NCBI RefSeq assembly: GCF_033807715.1
Contig: NC_084599.1
Location: 12,587,125 to 12,651,124 of the forward strand
Direction: 5' to 3'
Length of the DNA: 64,000 nt
Source: Cololabis saira
Lineage: Eukaryota > Chordata > Actinopteri > Beloniformes > Belonidae
Part shown: positions 38,501-48,391 of the stretch, piece by piece
Layout of the letters: every line of letters starts with the position of its first letter
Numbering within the stretch: position 1 is the first letter of the stretch
Position numbers and translations under genes: made by a program
The notes under the pieces: generated by a model
What the model saw: the letters and a program-made list of their open reading frames with translations, nothing else
What the model was told of the DNA's origin: nothing
Databases searched by the model: none

Positions 38501-39779
38501 ATCCTCAAAGGGAAATCAATTTAAAAAATAATGAAATAAAGTAGTAGTAAAGTCAAGAATCAAGCTTCGTTTAGTGGATGTGATTTTCTGCTCTGCTCTT
38601 CAGGCCATAAGTAACAAAAAAAACATGTTGTAAATGATAAAATAACAAGCAGTAAGTGTAGTTATGTAGTAAATGCTGTTATGAACTGAGTGGTGATTAT
38701 CAGATTCACTCTTAATGTCAGAATGTCAAATAGTTATCTTTCTAGTTTAATGTTCTCTTCCATTTTTGAATTAGCATGCTTTTTATCAATTCTATATTTA
38801 ATCATGTCATTTATTTTGCTTCCATCCCTCATGACCAGCCAATTTGTATGTGGTACCATTTGAGAAATATAGGATTTAAAAATGAGTCTCATGTGGAATT
38901 GGTTCCATATTGACATAATTTGCGTTTCCCACTTGGGTTTGCTTGTGTGGCTAGCTCAAGGGTTACCCAGATAAGACTCCCACTGTAGCTCCATTCCCAT
39001 TCATCCACCTCTGTACCTGAGCGTAATTCTTGTAAGCAGGTCACAAGGGTTAAGCTCACATGGAAACCTGGAAAATCCCATACTGGGCCCCATTTTTCAG
39101 GCCATTTTCCTGTATATCTCAGATGGGCCCCACATGCAACATGTGGCTGGGTCTCTATGTAAACACATGACACAATGTATACAAGACTAAAATGAAACAT
39201 CAGACTGTATAAAGTCACTTTCTGAATCGGTCAAACTCTCTCATGTGGCTATTGGGAATGTAAATATGTGTAAAATCCTCCAAATGTATATTTGGAGATG
39301 GAAGTATATTTGGAAACTCCATCTGGAAGATGATGTGAATGCTAACACTGTTTTGTTGTCAAATAATTTATTTCTGCCAGATGCAGGAGTTTTCCCAGAT
39401 TGACCTTCTGTGAGAAAATCATAAATTTAAAGTTAATGTTCTCATTTGTCTCTGCCAGGCATCTGTTATTACCCTAACTTTATGTTTGGACGAAAAAAAA
39501 CATCTATAAAGACTAATAGCAGTCTGTAATTTTAGTCAGAGTTTTTCACAGAAAGATTTGGCACCTTTTTAACCAAGAGCAAACAACTGCATGACCCTTA
39601 AGCTATTATGTAACTAAGATATTAAGCTGTAGCTGCTTTCTTCCAGTACTAACTTCCAATTTGTGTGTTGACTTTTACAGCAAAAAGTACATAAAGTCAA
39701 GCTGGAGGATGGCAACGTGTACGTGAAACATGAAAGTTGTCTCTCCTTGAATCCTTTTCCAGGGAATAGAAAACACTGA
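35509..39779 (+). CDS. rfesd: small Rieske [2Fe-2S] domain protein (RFESD-like), 3 exons
   Basis: Coding exons 35509-35683, 36683-36798 and 39681-39779 join in frame to 390 nt, 129 residues. The product is a single soluble Rieske ferredoxin-like domain: cluster ligands Cys55-x-His57 (RCAHSGGPL, split by intron 1) and Cys78-x2-His81 (FCPWH), then a C-terminal beta-strand segment VKLEDGNVYVKH typical of the fold. There is no oxygenase or membrane domain, which matches vertebrate RFESD in size and layout; that family's biochemical role is poorly known. Intron 1 (35684-36682) is GT-AG. Intron 2 (36799-39680) begins GC (CAG|GCAAGT) and ends AG; the nearby GT alternative would put a stop into exon 3, so the GC donor is preferred. 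The start is uncertain: an in-frame ATG at 35311 would add 66 residues of low-complexity, UTR-like sequence. Both introns contain transposons. The GC-rich stretch 35230-35400 may be the promoter/5'UTR. Confidence 0.88.
35779..35908. mobile_element. palindromic MITE, 130 bp, in RFESD-like intron 1
   Basis: Nearly the whole element is one inverted repeat: AAGCCTGGATTATGGTTCCG at the left against CGGAACCATAAATCAGCCTT at the right, with CTACGGCGTAGGGTACGC mirrored inside. Same family as 40821-40964 and the half copy at 34345-34389. The CpG-dense interior contrasts with the AT-rich intron. Superfamily uncertain. Confidence 0.85.
36032..36586. mobile_element. foldback element with 9-bp target duplication, 555 bp
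   Basis: Begins ACCGCGGTTGAATTGGTTTG and ends with its inverted copy. Flanks 36023-36031 and 36587-36595 are both ATTTCAATA, an exact 9-bp duplication. The left arm contains two tandem versions, offset 145 bp, of a unit starting GAATTCAACACCCATAAAAC. The right arm repeats it inverted (GTTTTATGGGTGTTGAATTC). Nearly all of the element can fold on itself. Nine-base duplications are characteristic of Mutator-like elements, so a MULE-derived foldback is the best inference. It lies in intron 1 of the RFESD-like gene, 96 bp before exon 2. Confidence 0.85.
37291..38061. mobile_element. hAT element (CAGKGGCGTCA ends), 771 bp, in RFESD-like intron 2
   Basis: Left end CAGTGGCGTCAATTCAGT; the right end, reverse-complemented, is CAGGGGCGTCAATTCAGT, and TATGGCAAGGT recurs near both ends. 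Flanks GTAGCTGC (37283-37290) and GTAGCGGC (38062-38069) form an 8-bp target duplication with one mismatch. More than half of its length is a second element, 37456-37855, inserted into it. No transposase frame. Confidence 0.85.
37456..37855. mobile_element. CACTG-ended palindromic MITE, 400 bp
   Basis: Starts CACTGCAAAAACTCAAAATC and ends with the inverted copy GATTTTGAGTTTTTGCAGTG. The whole element is a long imperfect palindrome folding at about 37660 (CTGCCAGTGGAACAAGAT against ATCTTGTTCCACTGGCAG). CACTG termini suggest the CACTA/EnSpm-like or Chapaev-like assemblage. Immediate flanks (GAT and TAT) do not give a clean duplication. Confidence 0.85.
38325..38530. repeat. LINE 3'-tail fragments
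   Basis: 38325-38395 reads ATGTAAAGCACTTTGTGTTG ... GCGCTATATAAATAAAGATTG, the plus-strand version of a common fish LINE/SINE tail. 38466-38530 (AATACTTTATTAATCCTCAA) is another widespread tail in the opposite sense. Both lie in intron 2 of the RFESD-like gene. Confidence 0.55.
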
Positions 39780-40820
39780 AGAACCTCAGTGCAGCTGCCT
39801 CGTCCTATTTTTAAAGACTTTCCACAAACACAAGCCATCCGAAAACATTCCTGAGCCTTATCTATCGTGTTCTCAGAACTGCTTCTGCTTTGACTGCAGT
39901 GAACTTAAGACTGTATGGAAAAGATCCTGTGAAGAGGACATGACATCATGAAACTGTTTTTCTTAGTGGCGTTCCAGGTGGAGCATCGGCTCAAGCACGG
40001 AGCATGGAGGCTCGTTGGCTTACTTCTGATCTTGATCAAACTCTTAGACGGTAAAGTAAGAGGAATGTAGAAGAGGAAAATTTGATGTTACAAAACAAAA
40101 CTTTTCTAATGACTATCTCTTACAATTTTTCATGTCTTTATTGATATAAATGATGTGTAATGTTTTCAATTCAGAGAATCTGGTCATTATTTATCTGCTC
40201 TCATGAATTTTGGCTGTTCGTTTTTGTCCATATTTGAACGCACCACCAAGCAGTTATTTATTTTGGATGTTTGTTAAAGTGCTGCTCCCTAAAATATCAA
40301 ATGAAAATTTGAAAAACTTAGTTAAGAAATGTTATTGAAGCAGCCATGCAGAGTTGAAGTAGTAACAGCAGATTGTAACGGGAGTCCTTTCAGTATTATA
40401 CTACATGGAGCAGTGGTGATCAACATATAATTATTACCGTATTTTCGCGACCATAAGGCGCAACTTTTTTTTTTTTTTTTTTTTTTTTAAATGTGCCGGG
40501 CGCCTTAAGAAACGGTGCGCCGTGTCTATTACCTGAATTACGGTAATGTAAGGCCGGCCACCATGTGAATGGTAAAAAGAGAAGGGGGCGGGTGAAGCCA
40601 TCGGCGTCGCCAGACAGATTTTACTGGGGCACTTGCCCCAGTATTGATCTGCAGTGCCCCAGTAAAAATTTCACCAGTAAAAAATAAATTTCGGAGTTTT
40701 AACTTCACATAGCATACACCAGTGTTGTGCATGAACGCGTTCAATAATCCTTCTTATTTCACCAGCGGGCGGCGCACATATTTAAAATGCTCGACGAGCC
40801 CGGTGCAGTCTTTACGAATG

Positions 40821-40964
40821 AAGGCTGATTTATGGTTCCGCGTCACACCAACGCGGAAGCTACGGCGTAAGTTACGCGGCGTGCGGACCGTATGGTTCGC
40901 GTCGGCACATACCTTACGCCGTAGTCGTCGCCGTCGATTTAACGCGGAACCATAAATCAGCCTT
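40821..40964. mobile_element. palindromic AAGGCTGATTTATGG MITE, 144 bp
   Basis: AAGGCTGATTTATGGTTCCG at the left is the exact inverted repeat of the right end (CGGAACCATAAATCAGCCTT). The interior is CpG-rich with mirrored CTACGGCGTAAG. Third-level insertion: it sits inside the hAT element, which sits inside the outer TIR element. Confidence 0.88.
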
Positions 40965-41357
40965 GACAGGTGAAGAGAGACGTTGCAGACGCAGCGTCAG
41001 CGAGCCGTCAGATGATGATCAGTTTATCATTATCTGCGGGAATTTTACACATCGTCTCCCAAAAAGTCTGACGGTAGGAAACCTTTCTGTGAAGATTATG
41101 TCCACCTGCGCCGAAAAAACAAGTCCTAACGTCTGCCTCGTCAACTTCAAATTGTAAACGTCATGTGGAGTTAAAGCATCCGTCCAGTGTGAGAAAATAT
41201 CTGCGAGTCCTTAACAATCAAAAAAGTTCCCAGAAAGACCAAGAGGTCTGATTTCCCAGTAACAGGTAGACAAATTAATAATGCACCACAATGTTGGAGA
41301 TTTACAGCCTCTGAATAAAGTTGAAACGCCACTCGGACAATACATGATTGTATTCAG

Positions 41358-41565
41358 CAGGGATCTCCAACCCTGTCCTGCATGTTCTACATGTTTCCTT
41401 GCATCATCACACCTGATTCTAATTAATGGTCCTATTTAGCTTGTCATCAAGGTCTTGACACTTCTGTTGATGACACAGCCACTTGTATCACGGTGTGCTG
41501 AAGCAGGGAAACATCTAAAACATGCAGGACAGGGGTGCCTCTAGGACCAGGGTTGGGAAACACTG
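41358..41565. mobile_element. short hAT-like MITE (CAGGGATCTCCAACCCTG ends)
   Basis: The left half contains CCTGCATGTTCTACATGTTT and the right half its complement AAACATCTAAAACATGCAGG; the right end reads CCAGGGTTGGGAAACACTG. Flanks GTATTCAG and ATTTAAAG agree at only 5 of 8 positions, a weak, decayed duplication. Same palindromic type as a very common teleost MITE. Confidence 0.75.
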
Positions 41566-41879
41566 ATTTAAAGCACCATTTCAGCTTTTTTATTATGAAT
41601 AAGTGCTAAAAAATTTTTTGCTTGTGCGCTTCGCGCACTCGCATGAATTCTCTGTGCCCCAGCTGTGCCCCAGTACAGTCTTAAGTCTAGTGACGCCCCT
41701 GGGTGAAGCCCCCGTGAGTTGCGACGTGAATGAGACTCCACTGAGCTGATTAATGCGAAACAGATGATGAAAACGTTTAAGGATTTGCTTGATGTGTAAA
41801 GTGAAATAAAATACAATCAAACTAAGTTTTGCTTCCGCTCTATTTAAATAAGCACACTTGTTCTGCAGCGCGCGTGTGT

Positions 41880-42840
41880 TTTGCATGTCGGGAACCGAGG
41901 AAGCACCTGCCGTGGGTTTGCGGGTCCGATCGCCGGTTCCCCGGGGCAGATCCGGCTGAAATTCCGGTGCTCTTTCCCCGGGAGCCCTTACAACAGTGCA
42001 GGCGGGCTCCTCCGGTCCCGGCTGGTCGGAACCGTCCACGTTCCCCGGTTAAAGCAGCGGCTGGAGCAGCGCGGTGATGGGCGCTGCTGCAGCCGACTTC
42101 CTGGTTCCCCAAGCGGGGTCCGATGACCTGGTTCCCGGCCGCTTTGCGAGCAGAGATTTCAGGGGTCTGTCCCAGGTCGGATCAACTTCACCCTGCGAGA
42201 TTTTCAGGCAAATCTGTCGGTTTGATCTCCGGTAACCAAGATGCAGAGGATGCGCTCAGGAGCCGCCAGGCTCCCGCCGCGGGTTTGCCGGGCCAGGGCG
42301 CACCATCCCCGGGGCAGATCCGGCCGAAATGCCGCTGGTCTTTCCCCGGGAGCCCCTGCTCCCATACAGGTGGGTGGCTTCGGTGTCGGCCGGTCCGAAC
42401 AGGTCACATTCCCGGTTAAAGCCGCTGTGACGCGCGCTGCTGCAACCCGACTTCCAGGTTCCCGAAGCTGGATCAGATCAAATTCTCCTGGTTCCCACCC
42501 GCTTTAGGAGCAGGGATTTCAGGGGTCTGTCCCAGGTCGGATCAACTTCACCCTGCGAGATTTTCAGGCAAATCTGTCGGTTTGATCTCCGGTAACCAAG
42601 ATGCAGAGGATGCGCTCAGGAGCCGCCAGGCTCCCGCCGCGGGTTTGCCGGGCCAGGGCGCACCATCCCCGGGGCAGATCCGGCCGAAATACCGCTGGTC
42701 TTTCCCCGGGAGCCCCTGCTCCCATACAGGTGGGTGGCTTCGGTCCCAGCCGGTCCGAACAGGTCACATTCCCGGTTAAAGCCGCTGTGACGCGCGCTGC
42801 TCCACCCCGCTGGGGAGAGACGGGCTCTGCGCGGTGGAGG
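41880..42840. repeat. GC-rich 360-bp tandem repeat inside the outer TIR element
   Basis: 42161-42441 and 42521-42801 are about 281-bp copies offset by exactly 360 bp and differing at only a few bases (for example GAAATGCCG against GAAATACCG). A more diverged copy precedes them at about 41890-42120 (shared CCCCGGGGCAGATCCGG). The region is very GC- and CpG-rich. Open frames of 65-98 codons in it are repeats of each other and show no domain. Confidence 0.9.
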
Positions 42841-43427
42841 ATCCGCACAACGGGGTATGAAAAGTTTATTTACTGTTGTGCAGAAAGTGACTGACACCGA
42901 GGAAATTCGGACTGGCGCAGCTGAATTAGCGGAGCTCTTTAATGCAGAAACAGAGGTTTTGCTCCCGCTCTATTTTTTAAATAAGCGCTTGTGTGCTTGT
43001 GTGTGCGTTCTGCATGTGTGTGCGTTCTGCAGCGGGTGTGTGTGTTTTCCGGCCGGCGTGTTTTGCGGCACGCGTGTGTGCAGCTCTGCTCTGTAGACTG
43101 CGCCTTTTGGGTCGGTGCGCCATATGTATGTTTTAAATCTAAAAATGACACACAAAAATGAGGGTGCGCCTTTCCACACGGTGCGCCGAATGGTCGCGAA
43201 AATACGGTATTTAAATGAAATTAAACTGACCGACGAACAATAAATATGAGTTTGAAAAAACTGATGTAGCATCACAGTCTGAAAGACAATGGAGAAGTGC
43301 CTTATTAAAGCTGCATGCTATCTAACATTCAGCAGGGGGCGGGAGTGACTGCTGGGATGGCATTGATGTCCACTCAGCTATTGAGAGAAATATACCAAAA
43401 CAAAAACAGGCTATGTTGTGGGATAGT

Positions 43428-43690
43428 GCATTGGTTAGCACTATTAGCACCATAAGGTCCCCAATTCAAATCTGAACTGGAGTGTTTCTATGAGAAGTTT
43501 GCATGTTCTCCCTGGGGATTTTGCTGGTCCCTTACAGGATCCTCCGCCCTCTAAAAACACGCATACTGGCCATTCTGAATTGACCGCAGGACTAAGTGTG
43601 TATTGTTGTTTATATTTGTGTGGCCTGTGAGGGTGACTGGTCCAGGGTAGGAAAGCTGGGATAGGCTCCGACACCCTCGAACATTAATAA
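43428..43690. repeat. decayed interspersed repeat
   Basis: Contains GCATTGGTTAGCACTATTAG, GAGAAGTTTGCATGTTCTCC and GTGACTGGTCCAGGGTAGG, the forward orientation of the family seen at 24460-24760 and 28470-28740. Confidence 0.6.
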
Positions 43691-43813
43691 TTGAAGTAGG
43701 TATGGGGAAATGAATAAATGTGATGAGGATACTTTGTCTACTTTCTGAGCTTTTCCATCACATCAGACACATGTCTGAACGCCGTTATCTTCATGTAAAA
43801 CGAAGATGATTAC

Positions 43814-43977
43814 CATTGTTCTTTTCAAGAGCAATCACTTTTATGTAATAATGAGTTAGACCTTTTTTTGTTTCAACTGCTTGCATATAACTAAACTTAA
43901 CTGGCGAACCATCATAAATTGATCTCATTGCACCCATGATGGCATACATGTCATCACCAATACGCTTTAGTTTGAGA
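43814..43977 (-). other. protein-like open segment, possible exon, unidentified
   Basis: Minus strand: TTTGACAG precedes and GTAATC follows a 164-nt segment open in one frame. It encodes about 54 residues including RIGDDMYAIMGAMRSIYDG and KKGLTHYYIKVIALEKNNG. The residue mix is unlike the surrounding chance frames. I do not recognise the family. It has no companion exon that I can join to it. It could be an exon, a pseudogene piece or chance. Confidence 0.25.
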
Positions 43978-43990
43978 CTGTCAAACACAC

Positions 43991-46900
43991 CTAATGAGTT
44001 GTTTGGCTGTGTCTAAACACATATTCCAGTGATGTCACATAGTGCAGACTCCCTTACAGATTTTTTTTCATTAGAGTTGCAAAGTGAACACAAAAAAGGC
44101 ACTGCTGTTTCCATTGGTGCCAGCTCCAGTGCTGAGGCACCTTTTCTCTCCATTTCTGACTTTGGCATAGACTGGTTTGTCTGCTACTGACGCAGTGGGG
44201 TTTGAGGGAAATGGTCAACGAGGCGCCAGAGGAAGGTTCACGGCCTGAACTGCACCACTGACTCAAGAAAAAATTGTAGCCGTATGCATGTTCACACTGA
44301 TGCCAGTGTGTTTTCTTTATTCCTGAGCTGTGAGACCTGTCACGCACTATATTTTCTCCTCGCCTCTGCACGGAGCCCTGTGTTGAAGGTGTCAATGACG
44401 GGGTACCTCAACTAGTTTTCGTGCTTACTGTGCTCCCTTTTGTGCAACTTTATTGCACTAGCTAAAAACAAAAAGGTCTTACTGTTCAGTGTTGTAACTC
44501 ATCACCTGGAGGGTAATGAGCACCTCTGATGAAGATGTAGCTATTGGGTGTCATTTAGTCACTGTTCAGCAGTTTTTCCATATTGGCTTAGCATACCACG
44601 AGTGTTTGACATAATTTATTGTGCAGCTTATATTATTTGTTTCTTTAAATACATTATTTTGTACTGTTGTTTTTGATTTATCAATTTTCAGTTTCTGAAG
44701 TATATATGTATCTGGACTATTTGTGACACATATTTTTACCATTTTATAAATATTTTTCATAAAGAAATGGTTCTGTGTTGGTTTCCTGGCAACTAGGAAA
44801 CATTTTGATTGTGTGCATCGTATTGTAAAGAGTTACCTGATGTAATATATTTAATAATGATTTGTTAATCCATCCATTATCTATACACATGTATTTTCAA
44901 ATTAGGCTGGCAGGGGTCTGCTGGAGTGCTAATTGCAGGCCATTAACAAAATAATCATGTTAAAATATACTTTCATTAAGTCTTCTTACCATTTACCAGA
45001 TCATACAGGCACTTTTAACTTCAACAGTGCTGCACACTTGTATTGTTTTATTTATTGTAAGTTATGCCTATTGTAGCATCTGCAAAGTTAGCCATGTTAT
45101 TTTATAGAGGAATTGAATAATGTTGTTTGCATAGATGGAAAACTCATTATCAAACACTTTTCTTTGTTTTCTGTCATCTGCACAAAACCTTTATGATTTG
45201 CTTTTAGAGCTGATCGCCTCGAGTCATTTCAATTGAAGGGTTTACACAAAGTCATTTTATTTACAGTTTCTTGATCATACATTTATAGCAGATTTAATAT
45301 AATACACCATTTACACATAAAAACTCAATTCTTAAAGAAGCAAAGCTGTCAGCGTTACCATGCAATAACTAGAATAACAGAGTATTGTCAAGCATTCCTT
45401 TGTGCGATTCTTTAACTCACTGTTTACACTCTTCACCTGGGTATTTTATGGGACATAGTGAGGGAGAAAAAAGTGGTTGACAAAGTACTGGGTGATTTTT
45501 TTTTAACATAATCTTATTAGAGCATTTAGATTATACAGAAAAGAGAAAAAGAAATAAATCTGCTCATACTTAAAACATTTTTTTTTAAAGAAAATCATTA
45601 AAGTTTTTGGTGCATTCATGAATTGTTGCCTTGCTGCTTTGAACTCAAACAAGACCACTACTGTAACAAAGGCAAAATCATCTGAATCATTATAAAATTA
45701 AATCATTTTCACTCGCACCTTTTCCAGGTTTTAAGTCATCAGAAAGGAGCTTGTTGACAGCTATTTGGTCCTGCATATGCAAACATTTGCTGTTAAAACA
45801 GAAGTTACCGGGAGACAGTGTCTCCCTGACAAGCCCACTCCCTTCTGCCTGACCGATGGCCCCAGTAATCACCTGCTACACACAAAGTCTTCCACTGAAT
45901 GCTAAGTTAGTGTACATCCTTGTCGTCAAAGTGGGTGATTACCTTTTTATAAATTGTTTCCAGAAAATTTCAGTTTCTGAAAAAGTGTGAATGCCTAGAT
46001 AATTACTCTTTTTGTCTTTTTAGGGTCAGACAATTGGACTGATCGCTTCAATACCATCATCAGTTTCAACCAAAAACTTCAGTACAGATGTACAGCAGTA
46101 CAGTGCACGTTTTAGAGAATATACACACTTGGGTTTTTTGTAAAAGGCCATCTGTCCTCACAGAAATGAAACAGAATGACCGTCATCACTTAACAAAGCA
46201 TAAAATAATGATGTCAGACGTTAAAATAAGGTGCTTGCATTAAGCTTTCCTCCGCTGTGTTGGTTCCAGGATGATGAGTTCAATCAGCTTGTTATTCCAA
46301 CGGTACCACCTTATAAATAGTGGGTAATGTCACCTTAAAATCTATACAGTTGTTTTTTTTGTTGTTTTTTTAACAAAGTAGTTTTGTTTACTAAACCACT
46401 CTTACCACATGGTTGTGGTCGCGGTCTTAACCTAAACTTTTTCTTTTTCATAGATGTAGTTTAGTTACCTCAACCTCAGTAAAAACAGACTGAAACCAAA
46501 ATCTATATTGGCTTAAATATACAATCATGTCTACAAATGTTGCAAATACTAACGTCCTGCATTAGATTTGTGACAGTTTGGATCCATCACTTTAACTTTG
46601 CCTGCGGTTTTGAACGTGACTGCGTACTTCACCTGAATTCATGTCTTGCTGTTATTGATGCTGATAGTATTTGAACACATTATGTGTCACCACATAAAAT
46701 GATCTTGCATCTATAAAGTAAATATGAAGCTAAAAATGGTGGAAGTAAATTTAGGAAAGCTAAGAATACCGAACTTAAGTCTTTCCAAATGTAGCTAAGG
46801 TTTTACTTTCAAACCATTTCTATTTTTCTGTGAAAACACAAAGTTGTGAAGAAAGTTTGCAACCTTATAGTCTTATTTCAACAGCAAAAAAATGACATTT

Positions 46901-48140
46901 TCTGCACCAACTCAGTTAATGGTAAGAAATGATTTAAGTCTCTTTTCCAAAATGTCAAAAGGTTCATTTAAAAAGTGTGGAAGAAAATACACTAAGCTCC
47001 AAGAAGCCATATTTATGTGATTAAACACTAGTACCCCTTGTAAAAAGAAAGTGTGGCTACTACAACTATCGCCCTCCTCATGGAAATTTAATGAGATAGA
47101 CATTTCCATTTTAAATTAACTGCTGCAATGCTTTATCTGTTGACTACAGGCTTAATCACCCTTCATTTGATTTTAAAGACTTTGGAAACTTTCTCAAGCT
47201 ATTAAACCAAACATTACAGAGGTTCTTTAATCTCCTTTGAAGTTCCCCAAAGACAAAGAAATCATTTGAGGAGCACAGCTTAGTTTCTTAAGCAAAGCCT
47301 TACATAATGGTTGACTCAAGCTGTTATTGTTGCTTTGTCATTCAAGCTCCCTTGATAACTTCTTCACATGAATAAGCCAATTCTACCATCAAAAGCATTC
47401 TCAATAGAAAATCTGCATTCTTCCATGTGCAACCACTTTCTAAGCGCAAGATTTTGTAGATGACGGACTGTGAGGCCAAGATCACTAATATTTTCCCTTT
47501 TTTTTGTTTCCCCCACCCAAAAATACTCCGAAATGATTAAACCCGTCAAAAGATAATCTTTGTTCTCTTTGTCCTGAACTCTTTGGTTTAACATTTCATT
47601 TATTTCGTCTGTTCAGTCGCCTCAGCTGACCTCACACACCACTGAATTTTTTTAACGACTTATCGCCTCCTACACCTGGATTCAATCATCATCATCACGG
47701 ATGCTGCATCTGCAGCAGCACAATGTCGCTTTTTATACATATCAAAAATCTCAAAGCCCAAGAACATATGGTTATGAGGAAACATTGTCACGACTTTTAG
47801 TTCCTCTAGATAGTCAAGTTTGACCGGCATATCACAGTGATGGAAAAGGCGCAGTAGATAATTGGTCTGTGGTAAGATCTTTTCTGAGTCTCTGAGTGGT
47901 GCCAAGAATTACCATGCGGTTAATTTGTTTCATTTTTATTGAGTTTACTTCAGTATACTTCAAAAATATGTTAATTAATCGATTGTACATTAAAGTAAGA
48001 ATGTATAGTAAATAAATTAACCAACCTGAGAACATCTGCTGAAAGAGACTGTGCAGTGTGCTTGGTGGAACTGTTGGTGGTGAACATATCTGATTGCAAT
48101 CATCTTGGGCACAGTATATCACTGATTACCAAGATGAATG
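43991..48140. other. intergenic, AT-rich, no supported gene
   Basis: Mostly unique AT-rich sequence with a small repeat scrap near 44900. A minus-strand frame at 47660-47905 looks somewhat protein-like but lacks a start and identity. Confidence 0.4.
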
Positions 48141-48144
48141 TTAA

Positions 48145-48387
48145 AGCAGCACAATGTAACTTTTCCACCTTAATATAATATTTCCAGAGTCATTGTGATG
48201 GTACATCAACTTCCAACAGGTTTAATGAACCTCTGTCATGGTCTGAGGGGTCTGTATCGCCTTCACTGGCACTATGTAACTTTGAGGTGTATGGTAGGAA
48301 CCCTTCCACACTACTGGTAAAGCACTACCGCTTTTGTCCAAAGGAGCCGCCAAACTCAACAAAAGCTGAAAGTTACATTGTGCTGCT
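48145..48387. mobile_element. Kolobok-type MITE, 243 bp
   Basis: Ends AGCAGCACAATGTAACTTTT and, reverse-complemented, AGCAGCACAATGTAACTTTC. TTAA flanks both sides (48141-48144 and 48388-48391). Non-coding. The close agreement of the TIRs suggests a fairly recent copy. Confidence 0.88.
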
Positions 48388-48391
48388 TTAA

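Larger units (their letters stand above)
40599..41701. mobile_element. hAT element nested in the outer TIR element, 1103 bp
   Basis: The ends are imperfect inverted repeats: CATCGGCGTCGCCAGAC at the left against CAGGGGCGTCACTAGAC at the right end reverse-complemented, followed by ACTGGGGCAC on both. The exact 8-bp target duplication GGTGAAGC occupies 40591-40598 and 41702-41709. It contains 40821-40964 and 41358-41565 as later insertions. Its terminal CAGGGGCGTCA is shared with the hAT in the RFESD-like intron. No intact transposase. Confidence 0.88.
40436..43208. mobile_element. outer TIR element of a transposon nest (ACCGTATTTTCGCGACC ends)
   Basis: Left end ACCGTATTTTCGCGACCATA; the right end, reverse-complemented, is ACCGTATTTTCGCGACCATT, and both continue into AAGGCGCA / GGTGCGCC motifs typical of an abundant teleost repeat. 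Internal to it are a hAT element (40599-41701), two smaller insertions inside that, and a GC-rich tandem repeat (41880-42840). The host element without insertions is about 1.66 kb. No clear transposase and no convincing target duplication. It lies 0.66 kb downstream of the RFESD-like stop codon. Confidence 0.8.

Noticed and set aside
41840..42848. Overlapping GC-rich frames and an apparent CpG-island promoter
   Set aside because: They are the 360-bp tandem repeat within a transposon; the same peptide recurs in both copies and no gene follows.
47660..47905. 81-codon minus-strand frame with a protein-like stretch (LDYLEELKVVTMFPHNH)
   Set aside because: No ATG start, no recognised family, and exon borders are only suggestive; kept out of the gene list.
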